Shown here: positions 16,672 to 28,473 of the stretch, piece after piece | Layout of the letters: every line of letters starts with the position of its first letter | Numbering within the stretch: position 1 is the stretch's first letter | Assembly (NCBI GenBank): GCA_048270425.1 | Contig: JBLWSY010000001.1 | Span: forward strand, 310,001-374,000 | Source: Oceanospirillum sp048270425 | Lineage (GTDB): Bacteria; Pseudomonadota; Gammaproteobacteria; Pseudomonadales; Halomonadaceae | Length of the DNA: 64,000 nucleotides | Reading direction: 5' to 3' | Notes under the pieces: model-generated | Databases searched by the model: none | Told to the model about the DNA's origin: nothing | The model's input: the letters and a program-made list of their open reading frames with translations, nothing else | Translations under genes and position numbers: made by a program

Positions 16672-17592
16672 TTGGACGTTCTGATGATTACCGCCCCGAT
16701 CTTTCTGCTGATCGGGCTGGGATATCTTGCGGTGAAAACCGGTTTTACCCCTCTTGAAGCGATTCCGGGCATGGCGTCCTTTGTGCTCTATTTCGCTGTG
16801 CCAGCGGTGATCTTCAGCAATGTCGCCAAAATGGACTTCAGCACTCTGTTTGATCCGCGTTTTATTGGTGTTTACGCCTCGGCAACGCTGGGCAGTATTC
16901 TGCTGGGTTTTGCACTGGCGCGCTGGGGAATGAAGCGCAAAACCTTGCACAGTGCTGTGCTGGCGGTGGGGATCGCCACACCCAACAGTCTATTTATCGG
17001 CCTGCCGATTCTGGTGCAGGTTTTTGGTGAGATTCCACCGGTATTTGCTATGGCGGTGATGGTCGAGAACCTGTTGGTTGTCCCTGCAGGCCTGATTCTG
17101 ATGGAGCGGGCGGCCAGTGACGGTCAATCTGGTGTTAACTGGCGTGCCGTGGGTGTACGTGTAATCAAAAGCCCGCTGATTCTCTCCATACTGGCGGGTG
17201 TCACGGTCGCGTTAAGTGGCCTTGGAATTCCTGTTATCTTCGACAAGATGCTTACTATGCTGGCGCAGGCTGCGGGTGCTGCAGCGCTCTTTGTGATCGG
17301 CGGTTCTCTGGTGGGCAAAAGCGTGCAGGAAGCGGGGGCCGATACCCTGCTGGTAACCACTGGTAAGCTGATCCTGCAGCCAACACTGGCTTTTATCGCC
17401 CTGATGTTTGTACCTGGGCTGGATGATGTTTCCCGTATCACGATTCTGCTGCTTTGCGCCATGCCGATGTTCAGTATCTATCCGATTATTGGCGGCAATT
17501 ATGGCTTCAGAGGGCAGTGTGCCGCGATTCTTGTGGTCACCACACTTGGCTCATTTGTTACTATTACGGCGCTTCTGGGCTGGATTCACTGA
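16672..17592 (+). CDS. AEC-family transporter (auxin efflux carrier type)
   Basis: This inner-membrane carrier of 306 residues has about ten helices. FLLIGLGYLAVKTGFTP at the start, GIATPNSLFIGLPILVQVFGE mid-protein and ALFVIGGSLVGKSVQE in the second half are typical of AEC carriers, several of which move dicarboxylates such as malate or malonate. The TTG start is chosen because AAGGAGG lies 4 bases before it; the first ATG, four codons later, is too far from that site. It overlaps nothing and is followed 11 bases later by the TfoX-N gene. Confidence 0.88.
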   Translation: MDVLMITAPIFLLIGLGYLAVKTGFTPLEAIPGMASFVLYFAVPAVIFSNVAKMDFSTLFDPRFIGVYASATLGSILLGFALARWGMKRKTLHSAVLAVGIATPNSLFIGLPILVQVFGEIPPVFAMAVMVENLLVVPAGLILMERAASDGQSGVNWRAVGVRVIKSPLILSILAGVTVALSGLGIPVIFDKMLTMLAQAAGAAALFVIGGSLVGKSVQEAGADTLLVTTGKLILQPTLAFIALMFVPGLDDVSRITILLLCAMPMFSIYPIIGGNYGFRGQCAAILVVTTLGSFVTITALLGWIH

Positions 17593-17603
17593 GGGATAAC
17601 GCC

Positions 17604-17933
17604 ATGGCATACGATGAAGGTTTAGCAGAACGCATCCGCGAGCAACTGGCGGGTAATATCTATATCAGCGAGAAGAAGATGTTCGGCGGGCTGTGTTTTC
17701 TCCATGACGGCAATATGCTCTGCGGCGTCGTCAAAGATGAACTGATGCTTCGCACCGGCCCTGGCCTCTACGAAGCCTTGTTGGGCAAGCCCAGCGCCCG
17801 CGAGATGGATTTCACCGGCAAACCGATGAAAGGCATGCTGGTCGTGGAGGCGCAGGGCTTTGCAGAAGATACCGATCTTAAATGGTGGCTGGAGCAGGTG
17901 TTGGGATTTGTGAGCAGGTTGCCGCCTAGGTAA
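17604..17933 (+). CDS. TfoX/Sxy N-terminal domain protein
   Basis: A 109-residue cytoplasmic protein consisting of a single TfoX N-terminal domain (MAYDEGLAERIREQL, then KKMFGGLCFLHDGNMLCGVV). Single-domain members differ from the competence regulator TfoX/Sxy, which has a second HhH-type domain, and their role is unclear. GAGGG lies 8 bases before the ATG at 17604. It is close enough to the AEC gene to be in one operon with it. Confidence 0.85.
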   Translation: MAYDEGLAERIREQLAGNIYISEKKMFGGLCFLHDGNMLCGVVKDELMLRTGPGLYEALLGKPSAREMDFTGKPMKGMLVVEAQGFAEDTDLKWWLEQVLGFVSRLPPR

Positions 17934-18061
17934 AAAGATTAGTAATATTTAATTGATGGGTGCTTTATTTTTTTATCATTGATATATTCTGTGTAGATAA
18001 TTTATGGTTTATGGAATGATTTTATCCCTCTGTAGCTCTTGGATTTATATTAGGACGATAC

Positions 18062-20632
18062 ATGAAAAAGGTTTTTATAAGTTATTCTCATAAAGATGAG
18101 GCTCATAAAGAAGATCTTGAAGAGCACCTGTCAATGCTAAAGAGAAATGGTGTTATATCTGTATGGCATGATAGGAAGATACTTGCTGGTCAAGATTGGA
18201 AAGACCAGATTGATCAAAATTTAGAAGAAGCTGATATCGTTGTTTTTCTTATAAGTCCTAGCTTTTTGGCTTCGGATTATTGTTACGATAAAGAAGTAAA
18301 AAGAGCGATGGAGAAGCATGATGAGGGAAGCGCTCAAATAATTTCTGTAATTGTAAGAGATTGCGATTGGAATGAGTGCGAATTTTCGAGGTTTCAAGCA
18401 GTTCCAAAAGATGCAAGGCCAATAACTCTTTGGGATAACAGGGACACGGCTTGGCTAGATGCCGTCAAGGGTATCAGGGCTCATATTGAAAGCTTTACAG
18501 CAAAAAAAAAAGATAAAGCACTAGCGAATATAGATGAGGATGGTCAAATACAGCCAAGTCCAAGTGTATTGGAATGGCTAGAAGATACCGAGATATCATT
18601 AACGCATCGGAAAGTAAATAAAATTAAAGTTTCGGATATTTATGTTGTCCCTGACCTGGACCATGATTCTGATGGTAAGAGTCAGCCAGAAGGATTCATA
18701 AATATTCGGTGTGCTTCTAAGGTTGTTGATGAATCGGTTAGTTATATTATTTCAGGGGAAGAGCAACAAGGAAAGACATCGCTTCTAAAGTATTATTATA
18801 TAGAGCTTTTAAAAAAAGGTTTCTTACCGATCTACTTAGATGCTAAGGATGTAAATAAATCGGATATAGACTTGGTTTTGTCTAAGGCTGTTTCAGAGCA
18901 GTATTTAAATCTTAGTTGTTCTGATTTTTTATGTAGTGATAAAAAGATCGTTCTTCTTGATAATATTGATTATATATCTTTGAATCCTCGGTATCGCCAA
19001 GTTTTTCTCTCAAATTTAAATGATATTTTTCAACGCTCAATTATAACCTGTCATTTATCATTCCGTTTTGTCTATTCGGAACTCCCAGAGTTAGATTATC
19101 ATTGTGAGGCAGAGATTCTAGGTCTGGGGAACAAAAAGAGAGAAGATCTGGTTAAAAAGTGGATTTCTTTGGGTGTTGAAGAGTCTATTGAAGATCATGA
19201 TTTATATTCTCAATGTGATGATCTTAAGGCTCGGCTGGACACTGTTATCAAGAAAAATATTGTACCCTCAAAGCCTATCTATGTATTGATGTTGCTGCAG
19301 ATGTTTGAGGCGAATGCACAGTTGAATCTTGAGCTTACTTCTTACGGTCACTGCTATCAGCAATTGATATACCAATCGTTTGATAAGGCAAAAATAAATA
19401 AAACGGATTTTGAAAAATACCTGAATGTTTTGACTGAGTTAGCTTGGTGGATATTCAAGAATGAAAAGGAACCAAATGAAAATGAGTTGACCGAATTTTT
19501 TGAAGGCTACTGCTCAAGTTATTTGTCGGTAGATAGATCTCTTGTTATGCGAAAGCTTTTGGGACATTCGATTCTCAAGGACAGTGGTTTTAATACGGGT
19601 TTTAAATATCCATACATCTATTATTATTTTGTAGGTAAAAAAATTGCGGAGTCATACTCTGACTCTGAAACAGTTAAAGAGGAAGTCAGGAATTTATTGT
19701 CTCTCATGCATAGGGAGGATTATGCAAATATATTGATTTTCATAACGCATCATACTAAGGATTCATGGGTGCTTAATGAAATACAGGATGTGCTTGATAA
19801 GCTGTTTAAAGATCATGCTCCAGCGACTTTAGAGAAAAAGACTCTCCAGTTTATGGATGAGTTTATGAAGAGAATTCCTGATCTTGTTCTTGAGCAGCGA
19901 GAAATTCAGAATGAGCGAGATAGGCATAATGAGCACTTAGATGATATTGAAAGAAATCTGGATCTAGATGAGATAGACCAGTCTTATGATGACGGTGCTC
20001 CTGATATTCTAGCTAATATAAATAAAGCATTCAAAGGTATGGAAATAGCTGGTCAAATTATAAGGAATCGACATGCGAGCTTAACTAAAGAGTCTTTATT
20101 GCATCTTGCAAACTCTGGTGCTACCACAGGGCTGAGGTTTTTAGAATACTTTATTAATATTTCTGATGCATCAAAAAATGAAATTATTAAGGTAATATCT
20201 TTGCATCTGGCTGAATATCCGTATCAAAGTGATAAGGAAATTGAACGATTGGCTGAACATGCTTATTTGCATTTGACTTATGGGGTTGTTAACGGTGTTG
20301 TAAGGAAAATTGCAGCTTCAATAGGCTCTAAAGAAGCAAGAGAGATTTATCGTTTTTTAGAAGAGAGGGCTGATACGCCTGCATTTTACTTGATAAGTCA
20401 AGCTATTGATCTGCAGTTTAATAAGGTATTAAAAGTACAAAATGTTTCTAAGTGCAAGGAGAAGCTTAGAGATAATCCTGTCTGTGTCAGAATATTAAAA
20501 GAAATGATTGTTCAGCATATATATATGTTCCCTGTAGATTATAAAGAAAAGCAGCAGCTTTCAGAATTACTTGGTATTTCAGTTCAAGGTCAGCGGATAA
20601 TGGATCAGAGGAAAATAGGTAAGGGAGCATAA
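18062..20632 (+). CDS. TIR-domain protein with STAND-like P-loop NTPase, candidate anti-phage defence gene
   Basis: The 856-residue protein has an N-terminal TIR_2-type domain (residues 1-145, starting KKVFISYSHKDE). SPSFLASDYCYDKE places Glu78 at the position of the NADase glutamate in active TIR domains. A P-loop domain follows: Walker A GEEQQGKTS at 232-240 and Walker B IVLLDNID at 296-303, as in STAND or AAA-type sensors. Residues about 450-856 are mostly helical, without recognised repeats. The gene is markedly AT-rich (many ATA, TTA, AGA codons), unlike both flanks, suggesting recent transfer. It stands alone, with its own AT-rich promoter region and a terminator. By family knowledge it could deplete NAD+ on infection; this is inference. 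Confidence 0.85.
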   Translation: MKKVFISYSHKDEAHKEDLEEHLSMLKRNGVISVWHDRKILAGQDWKDQIDQNLEEADIVVFLISPSFLASDYCYDKEVKRAMEKHDEGSAQIISVIVRDCDWNECEFSRFQAVPKDARPITLWDNRDTAWLDAVKGIRAHIESFTAKKKDKALANIDEDGQIQPSPSVLEWLEDTEISLTHRKVNKIKVSDIYVVPDLDHDSDGKSQPEGFINIRCASKVVDESVSYIISGEEQQGKTSLLKYYYIELLKKGFLPIYLDAKDVNKSDIDLVLSKAVSEQYLNLSCSDFLCSDKKIVLLDNIDYISLNPRYRQVFLSNLNDIFQRSIITCHLSFRFVYSELPELDYHCEAEILGLGNKKREDLVKKWISLGVEESIEDHDLYSQCDDLKARLDTVIKKNIVPSKPIYVLMLLQMFEANAQLNLELTSYGHCYQQLIYQSFDKAKINKTDFEKYLNVLTELAWWIFKNEKEPNENELTEFFEGYCSSYLSVDRSLVMRKLLGHSILKDSGFNTGFKYPYIYYYFVGKKIAESYSDSETVKEEVRNLLSLMHREDYANILIFITHHTKDSWVLNEIQDVLDKLFKDHAPATLEKKTLQFMDEFMKRIPDLVLEQREIQNERDRHNEHLDDIERNLDLDEIDQSYDDGAPDILANINKAFKGMEIAGQIIRNRHASLTKESLLHLANSGATTGLRFLEYFINISDASKNEIIKVISLHLAEYPYQSDKEIERLAEHAYLHLTYGVVNGVVRKIAASIGSKEAREIYRFLEERADTPAFYLISQAIDLQFNKVLKVQNVSKCKEKLRDNPVCVRILKEMIVQHIYMFPVDYKEKQQLSELLGISVQGQRIMDQRKIGKGA

Positions 20633-20633
20633 A

Positions 20634-20660
20634 AAAAGCGAGCCATTTGGCTCGCTTTTG
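20634..20660. terminator. Bidirectional terminator between the TIR gene and gcvP
   Basis: AAAAGCGAGCC (20634-20644) pairs with GGCTCGCTTTT (20649-20659), loop ATTT, followed by GTTTTT. It starts two bases after the TIR gene stop and can serve both convergent genes. Confidence 0.88.
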
Positions 20661-20704
20661 TTTTTAGCACTAGGCTAAATCAGGCTTAAAACCCACTCAG
20701 ACAC

Positions 20705-23605
<2,901 letters not shown>

Positions 23606-23697
23606 TTTTATCAACCTATAATCAAAAAATAGTCAATCGGCTCAGGGGCGAGTCGATCAAAAGGGGATCCGGCGTTCAGCCAGAGGTGTACAAAGCC

Positions 23698-23726
23698 AAT
23701 AAAACCGGCTGGCTGCCGGTTTTATT
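23698..23726 (-). terminator. Hairpin between gcvH and gcvP
   Basis: AATAAAACCGGC (23698-23709) and GCCGGTTTTATT (23715-23726) form a 12-bp stem with a 5-base loop, 17 bases after gcvH on the minus strand. It may partly terminate gcvH transcription or protect the mRNA end, giving unequal H and P protein levels. Confidence 0.6.
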
Positions 23727-23742
23727 GTTTAAATATTGGGGA

Positions 23743-24135
23743 TTAAGCGTCTTCCGCTACGCGCTCTGCGTATGCTTCTGCATCCAGCAGGTCGTCCAGA
23801 TCCGCAGCGTCAGCCAGCTTGATTTTAGCGATCCAGCCATCTTCAAACGCATGCTCGTTGATGGTTTCCGGTGCGCCTTCCAGCTCTTCGTTAACTTCGA
23901 TGATTTCGCCCGCAACCGGTGCGTAGATATCAGAAGCCGCTTTTACAGACTCAACCAGAGAGAACTCTTCACCAGCATCCACTTCACGGCCAACTTCAGG
24001 CAGCTCAACAAATACCACATCACCCAGCTGGTCCTGCGCGTGATCGGTGATACCGACCGTTACCGTGCCGTCACCGTTATCCAGAACCCACTCGTGAGAG
24101 GCGGTGTACTTCAGGTTGCCCGGAATATTGCTCAT
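23743..24135 (-). CDS. gcvH: Glycine cleavage system H protein
   Basis: This 130-residue lipoyl carrier shuttles the aminomethyl group among P, T and L proteins. It begins NIPGNLKYTASHEWV and contains LVESVKAASD, where Lys65 is the lipoylated residue. The C-terminal acidic tail (DDLLDAEAYAERVAEDA) is usual. It sits between sdaA and gcvP on the minus strand. Confidence 0.96.
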   Translation of the reverse strand: MSNIPGNLKYTASHEWVLDNGDGTVTVGITDHAQDQLGDVVFVELPEVGREVDAGEEFSLVESVKAASDIYAPVAGEIIEVNEELEGAPETINEHAFEDGWIAKIKLADAADLDDLLDAEAYAERVAEDA

Positions 24136-24352
24136 GTTCGATTCCTCAATCTCTAATAGGTAAATGGCAGCGACCGGAGCTGATGTCCGGCGCTGGCCGT
24201 GATTATCTTTAAATGCGCACGGGAAACAAAGCCCAAGAGCTATATTTCCCGCTTATTTGTTCAATCTTTTACTTTTATATAAGCCAGTTTTTATATTTCG
24301 GCTTAATAGGCCGCCTGATTGTTTCACCAGCGGATTCTCACCTTAAGAAGGG

Positions 24353-25804
24353 TTAGCAGTTGACTACGTTAACTGCAAGGCCGCCTCTTGAGGTTTCTTT
24401 ATATTTGTCCTGCATATCGTGGCCTGTCTGACGCATGGTTTCGATCACACTGTCCAGAGAGACCTGATGCTGACCATCGCCCCGGAGTGCTAAGCGGGCA
24501 GCGTTAATCGCTTTGATGGCTCCCATAGTGTTGCGTTCGATGCAGGGCACCTGGACCAGACCACCAATCGGATCGCAGGTTAAACCTAAATTGTGTTCCA
24601 TGCCGATCTCGGCGGCATTTTCAATCTGTTCGTTACTGCCACCCATTACCGCGCAAAGTGCAGCCGCCGCCATAGAGCAGGCGACGCCGATCTCGCCCTG
24701 ACAGCCTACCTCTGCAGCAGAGATAGAGGCATTCTCCTTATAGAGCATGCCGATGGCGCTGGCGGTAGCTAAAAACTCAATAATGCCAGCTTCATTGGCG
24801 TTGGGCAGAAAGCGCACGTAATAACTTAACACGGCCGGAATCACACCTGCTGCACCATTGGTTGGGGCGGTGACAACGCGACCGCCGGCAGCATTTTCTT
24901 CATTAACAGCCATGGCGAACAGGTTGACCCAATCCATCACTGTTAACTGATCTTTAAGCGCGTTTTCCGGTTTTTCCGTCAGCTCTCTGTACAGTTCAGG
25001 AGCGCGACGTTTAATCTTCAGGCCACCTGGCAAAATGCCGGTTTCTTTACAGCCTTTGCGTACGCAGTTATCCATCACCTGCCAGATGTTCAGGAGTTGC
25101 TGTTGAATCTCCTGTTCGCTGCTGACTTTGCCTGTGTTGCTATTCGGTTCGCAGGAGCGCAGCGCAATTTCGTTATCCAGCATCATCTGAGCAATGGTTT
25201 TACCGGAGGCTTTGCCCCGTGCTAAGAGTTCTTTGCCGCTTTTGAACGGGTAGGGGCGCTCTTGCTTTTCATAGCGTGTCAGCTGTGAGGCTGCACTCAG
25301 TGCCGGTGTTGCTTTAATCTCATCTTCACTGAGAACAAAACCGCCGCCTACGGAGTAGTAAACGCCCTGGCAGAAAACAACCCCTGCCTGATCAAAAGCA
25401 CTGAAACGCATACCGTTGGGATGTTCCGGAAGTGAATCTTCAAAGTGGAACACCAGATCACGCGCTTCATTAAATTTAATACTGTGTTCGCCACCTAGCT
25501 GCAGAATATGGGAATCCCGGATCTCGGCAACCATACGGTCGACCTGAGTGGTATCAACGGAATCCGGCATCTCACCCAGCAACCCCAGCAGAACCGCTGT
25601 GTCGGTGGCATGCCCTTTACCTGTAAGCGCCAGAGACCCGAAAAGCTCTGTTTTTACCCTGCTGAACTGGCTTAAATCCTGTTCTTTGCCTGTCTGGCTT
25701 TTCAGCTGCCCGATAAAGCGGGCTGCGGCGATCATGGGGCCTACAGTGTGCGAGCTGGATGGGCCTATGCCGATTTTAAAAAGATCAAAAATACTCAGTG
25801 ACAT
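24353..25804 (-). CDS. sdaA: L-serine ammonia-lyase, iron-sulfur type
   Basis: SdaA converts L-serine to pyruvate and ammonia using a [4Fe-4S] cluster. The 483-residue protein fuses the beta and alpha domains in one chain: SIFDLFKIGIGPSSSHTVGPM at the N-terminus, GGRVVTAPTNGAAGVIPAVLSYY mid-protein, and cluster cysteines in the C-terminal half (EVGCQGEIGVACSMAAAALC, LTCDPIGGLVQVPC). The ATG at 25802-25804 is preceded by AAAGGAGAAGG; the frame is open upstream but lacks family sequence. Its place beside gcvH and gcvP joins serine and glycine breakdown. Confidence 0.95.
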   Translation of the reverse strand: MSLSIFDLFKIGIGPSSSHTVGPMIAAARFIGQLKSQTGKEQDLSQFSRVKTELFGSLALTGKGHATDTAVLLGLLGEMPDSVDTTQVDRMVAEIRDSHILQLGGEHSIKFNEARDLVFHFEDSLPEHPNGMRFSAFDQAGVVFCQGVYYSVGGGFVLSEDEIKATPALSAASQLTRYEKQERPYPFKSGKELLARGKASGKTIAQMMLDNEIALRSCEPNSNTGKVSSEQEIQQQLLNIWQVMDNCVRKGCKETGILPGGLKIKRRAPELYRELTEKPENALKDQLTVMDWVNLFAMAVNEENAAGGRVVTAPTNGAAGVIPAVLSYYVRFLPNANEAGIIEFLATASAIGMLYKENASISAAEVGCQGEIGVACSMAAAALCAVMGGSNEQIENAAEIGMEHNLGLTCDPIGGLVQVPCIERNTMGAIKAINAARLALRGDGQHQVSLDSVIETMRQTGHDMQDKYKETSRGGLAVNVVNC

Positions 25805-26480
25805 AGCCTTCTCCTTTCTCCCCAGTGGATAAATCAGCACAACGATGCTTGCTTGTGGCTTAGCCTGAGGGGTTAAAACTCTTGTTATTATTTTAGGTGC
25901 CTTAAGCAGAAAAGTGCTCACGCTTTCAAAGCATTTTCTTTGTCTGGCGATTATGAAGCCGCTTTTTAAAGCTGATTCTTATAAAAAGATGTACTTCAAA
26001 AAACTATGCCCTGCACGCTTATGACTCTCTGTTGCTGGTCATCAGTCTGATAGTAGAGGACTGAAGGGCAGCAGAAGCCCGAATTTCACTCTTGTGGAGC
26101 ATACAGATGGTGTCTGGCTCAGGTAAAAAGAGCCATTGCCGTATACTGTATGTGCGTGCAGGACACAATTTTTCTAACCTGAAAACAGGTGCCCGCTTTG
26201 GCGGGCGTCAGACTATCAAATTGCACTTACAGCGTGCAATAAAAAATTTCCAATTGGAAACAAGGGTTCTGCGATAGGGAAAAGTCGAGGCCTTTCTTTA
26301 AATACGCACCTCCCTTGTGTAGTATGCTGTGCCTGCTAAGGGGTTCGGAAACAGCCGGTCAGGCCCATTCTGGCGGCGATGGAGGATTTTTTTCATCGCC
26401 CATAATTGGCTGATTGAGCGCTGTGTTTCGGATCGGAAAAGTTTTACTAGGGTTAATAAAGCCATTTTAGGGAGCGGGCT
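25805..26480. other. Long divergent intergenic region between sdaA and the XRE-cupin regulator
   Basis: This 676-bp gap contains no convincing gene. Seen in it: a hairpin GGGC/GCCC near 26067-26081, a perfect TGGCTC-loop-GAGCCA hairpin at about 26112-26132, then CCTG/CAGG and GCCCGC/GCGGGC hairpins at 26178-26207, a TTGCAC/GTGCAA stem at about 26221-26239, and the TTTCCAATTGGAAA dyad at 26247-26260. It holds divergent promoters and may include a structured leader or small RNA. I looked for, and did not recognise, the glycine riboswitch consensus. Confidence 0.5.
26247..26260. promoter_or_regulatory. Candidate operator upstream of the XRE-cupin gene
   Basis: TTTCCAATTGGAAA is a perfect 14-bp palindrome about 220 bp before the regulator start. 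A related dyad lies in front of gcvT. Confidence 0.5.
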
Positions 26481-27128
26481 ATGCCTGATGAGCCGCATTT
26501 TCTGATCGAAGAAAAACAGCGTGAAGAAAAGATCCAGATCACCCGGGCTGAAGCCAATGCCGAATCTTATGTGGAGCCTCTGGAGCTGGGTAAGCGTGTG
26601 CGAGAGATCCGGCTAAGTCAGAATCTGACTTTAGAGGAAGCGAGCAAGCTGACCGGTCTGGCCCGTTCCACCTTGTCTAAAATCGAGAACGATCAGATCT
26701 CCCCGACCTTCTCTGTGGTAACCAAGCTGGCCAATGGTCTGGGTATCGATATGCCGCAGCTGTTTACCCGTCCGAAAGAAGCGGTGGCGGCGACAGGTCG
26801 TCGCGATATCACCCGCAAAGGTGAGGGGAAGCCCCACCCGACGCCGACCTATGAGCATGAGTTGCTCAGTACTCAGCTGACCAATAAGAAGATGATTCCC
26901 TACAGAACGGTCGTTCGGGCACGCTCTATTGAGCAATACCCGGAGTGGGTTCGTCATGAGGGGGAAGAGTTGCTTTACGTGCTCTCAGGCTCGGTTCTTC
27001 TCTATACCGAGTTTTATGAGCCGATTGAGCTGATGGAAGGTGATTCTGCCTATTACGACTGTGCCATGGGACATTCTCTGGTCTCTACCAGTGAAGATGA
27101 CGCGGTTGTGCTTTGGGTTACGGCCTGA
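26481..27128 (+). CDS. XRE-family regulator with C-terminal cupin domain
   Basis: The 215-residue protein has a polar N-terminal extension of about 35 residues, an HTH_3 domain (LGKRVREIRLSQNLTLEEAS, then TGLARSTLSKIENDQISPT) at about residues 36-95, and a cupin domain at about 140-215 (HEGEELLYVLSGSVLLYT, ELMEGDSAYYDCAMGH). Such proteins sense small molecules through the cupin. It lies between sdaA and gcvT, facing gcvT, and is likely a local regulator of glycine/serine breakdown. GGGAG precedes the ATG. Confidence 0.9.
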   Translation: MPDEPHFLIEEKQREEKIQITRAEANAESYVEPLELGKRVREIRLSQNLTLEEASKLTGLARSTLSKIENDQISPTFSVVTKLANGLGIDMPQLFTRPKEAVAATGRRDITRKGEGKPHPTPTYEHELLSTQLTNKKMIPYRTVVRARSIEQYPEWVRHEGEELLYVLSGSVLLYTEFYEPIELMEGDSAYYDCAMGHSLVSTSEDDAVVLWVTA

Positions 27129-27176
27129 GATAAGGGGAATCTTTCTCTTGCATCAGGTTTCCTATTTCGTTAGCTT

Positions 27177-27194
27177 TGTTTCCAATAAGAAACA
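27177..27194. promoter_or_regulatory. Candidate operator upstream of gcvT
   Basis: TGTTTCCAATAAGAAACA is an 18-bp dyad 105 bp before gcvT. Its TTTCCAAT core matches the palindrome upstream of the regulator gene. Confidence 0.5.
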
Positions 27195-27298
27195 TTGATT
27201 GAGTTGGTTGCTTTTTATCGGCTCGCAACTTCCCTCTGTACACCGGCTGAAAATGGTCTAACTTGTTCAGAGGTTTTTGTCCTGAGATGAGGTTTACG

Positions 27299-28426
27299 AT
27301 GGCAGACGCGCAGGGTGCTCTGAAAAAAACTCCTTTATTTGACCTTCATAATGAGCTGGGTGCTCGTATGGTGCCGTTCGCGGGCTACGAAATGCCGGTT
27401 CAGTATCCGCTGGGTGTTAAAAAAGAGCACATCCATACTCGTGAGAAGGCAGGTCTGTTCGATGTGTCCCACATGGGGCAGGTGAAACTGCACGGCGCAA
27501 ATGCTGCTAAGGCGCTGGAGGCTCTGGTTCCTGTCGATATTATCGATCTGCCGGTGGGCAAGCAGCGTTATGCGTTGTTCACCAATGAGCAGGGCGGTGT
27601 AATGGATGACCTGATGGTGACCAATCACGGCGACTACATCTACGTGGTAGTGAACGCAGCTTGTAAAGAGCAGGATATCGCGCACATGCGTGCAAACCTG
27701 GGTGACGATGTTGAGCTGGAAGAGATGGACGACGCGGCGCTGGTTGCCCTGCAGGGGCCAGCGGCGGCGGCTGTAATGGCGCGCTTCGCTCCGGAAACCG
27801 CTGATATGGTCTTTATGGATGCCCGTGCCGTAAACGTTGATGGCGTTGAGTGTCTGGTTTCCCGCTCCGGTTATACCGGTGAAGACGGTTTTGAAATCTC
27901 TATCCCTTCTGCAGAAGCTGAGCGCATCTGCCGCCTGTTCCTGAATGAGTCAGAAGTAGAGGCGATTGGCCTTGGTGCCCGAGATTCTCTGCGTCTGGAA
28001 GCAGGGTTGTGCTTGTACGGCCATGATATCGACACAACGACGACGCCTCTGGAAGCAAGCCTGATCTGGGCGATCTCTAAAGTACGTCGCGCCGATGGCG
28101 AACGTGCCGGTGGTTTCCCGGGTGCGGATATCATTCTGGGTCAGATCGCTAACAAAGACTGGACCCGCAAGCGTGTTGGTCTGGTTGCTGAAGGTCGTGC
28201 TCCGATCCGTGAAGGCGCTGAGCTGTTCGATGCTGATGGCAACAAGATTGGTGTTGTGACCAGTGGTACTTTTGGTCCGACTGCTGAGAAACCTGTTGCT
28301 ATGGGTTATGTGGCGACTGAATTCTCTGCGCTGGAAACTCAGGTTTTCGCCAGCGTGCGTGGCAAGCAGCTGCCAATGACAGTGGCTAAGATGCCATTGG
28401 TTGAGCAGCGCTACTATCGTGGTTAA
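27299..28426 (+). CDS. gcvT: Glycine cleavage system T protein (aminomethyltransferase)
   Basis: GcvT transfers the methylene group from lipoyl-GcvH to tetrahydrofolate, releasing ammonia. The 375-residue protein shows KKTPLFDLHNELGARMVPFAGYEMPVQYP, then FDVSHMGQV, the folate-binding SRSGYTGEDGFEI and GLGARDSLRLEAGLCLYG. The ATG at 27299 is preceded by GAGG; an upstream in-frame start at 27263 lacks family sequence. It is on the opposite strand from gcvH/gcvP but shares the likely regulator upstream. Confidence 0.96.
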   Translation: MADAQGALKKTPLFDLHNELGARMVPFAGYEMPVQYPLGVKKEHIHTREKAGLFDVSHMGQVKLHGANAAKALEALVPVDIIDLPVGKQRYALFTNEQGGVMDDLMVTNHGDYIYVVVNAACKEQDIAHMRANLGDDVELEEMDDAALVALQGPAAAAVMARFAPETADMVFMDARAVNVDGVECLVSRSGYTGEDGFEISIPSAEAERICRLFLNESEVEAIGLGARDSLRLEAGLCLYGHDIDTTTTPLEASLIWAISKVRRADGERAGGFPGADIILGQIANKDWTRKRVGLVAEGRAPIREGAELFDADGNKIGVVTSGTFGPTAEKPVAMGYVATEFSALETQVFASVRGKQLPMTVAKMPLVEQRYYRG

Positions 28427-28473
28427 GAGTCCGTGGTTAAGAGCTCGCGGTTAAGAGCCCGTGGTTTAGAGCG
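28418..28473 (+). repeat. 14-bp tandem repeat at the end of gcvT
   Basis: Four near-identical copies of CGTGGTTAAGAGYC run from the last codons of gcvT into the spacer. The first copy includes the gcvT stop (CGT GGT TAA). Period 14 shifts the frame, so only the first copy is coding. Confidence 0.75.

Noticed and set aside
25805..27298. Glycine riboswitch upstream of sdaA, the XRE gene or gcvT
   Set aside because: I looked on both strands for the paired-aptamer consensus and saw only a partial AGGTAAAA loop inside a simple hairpin.
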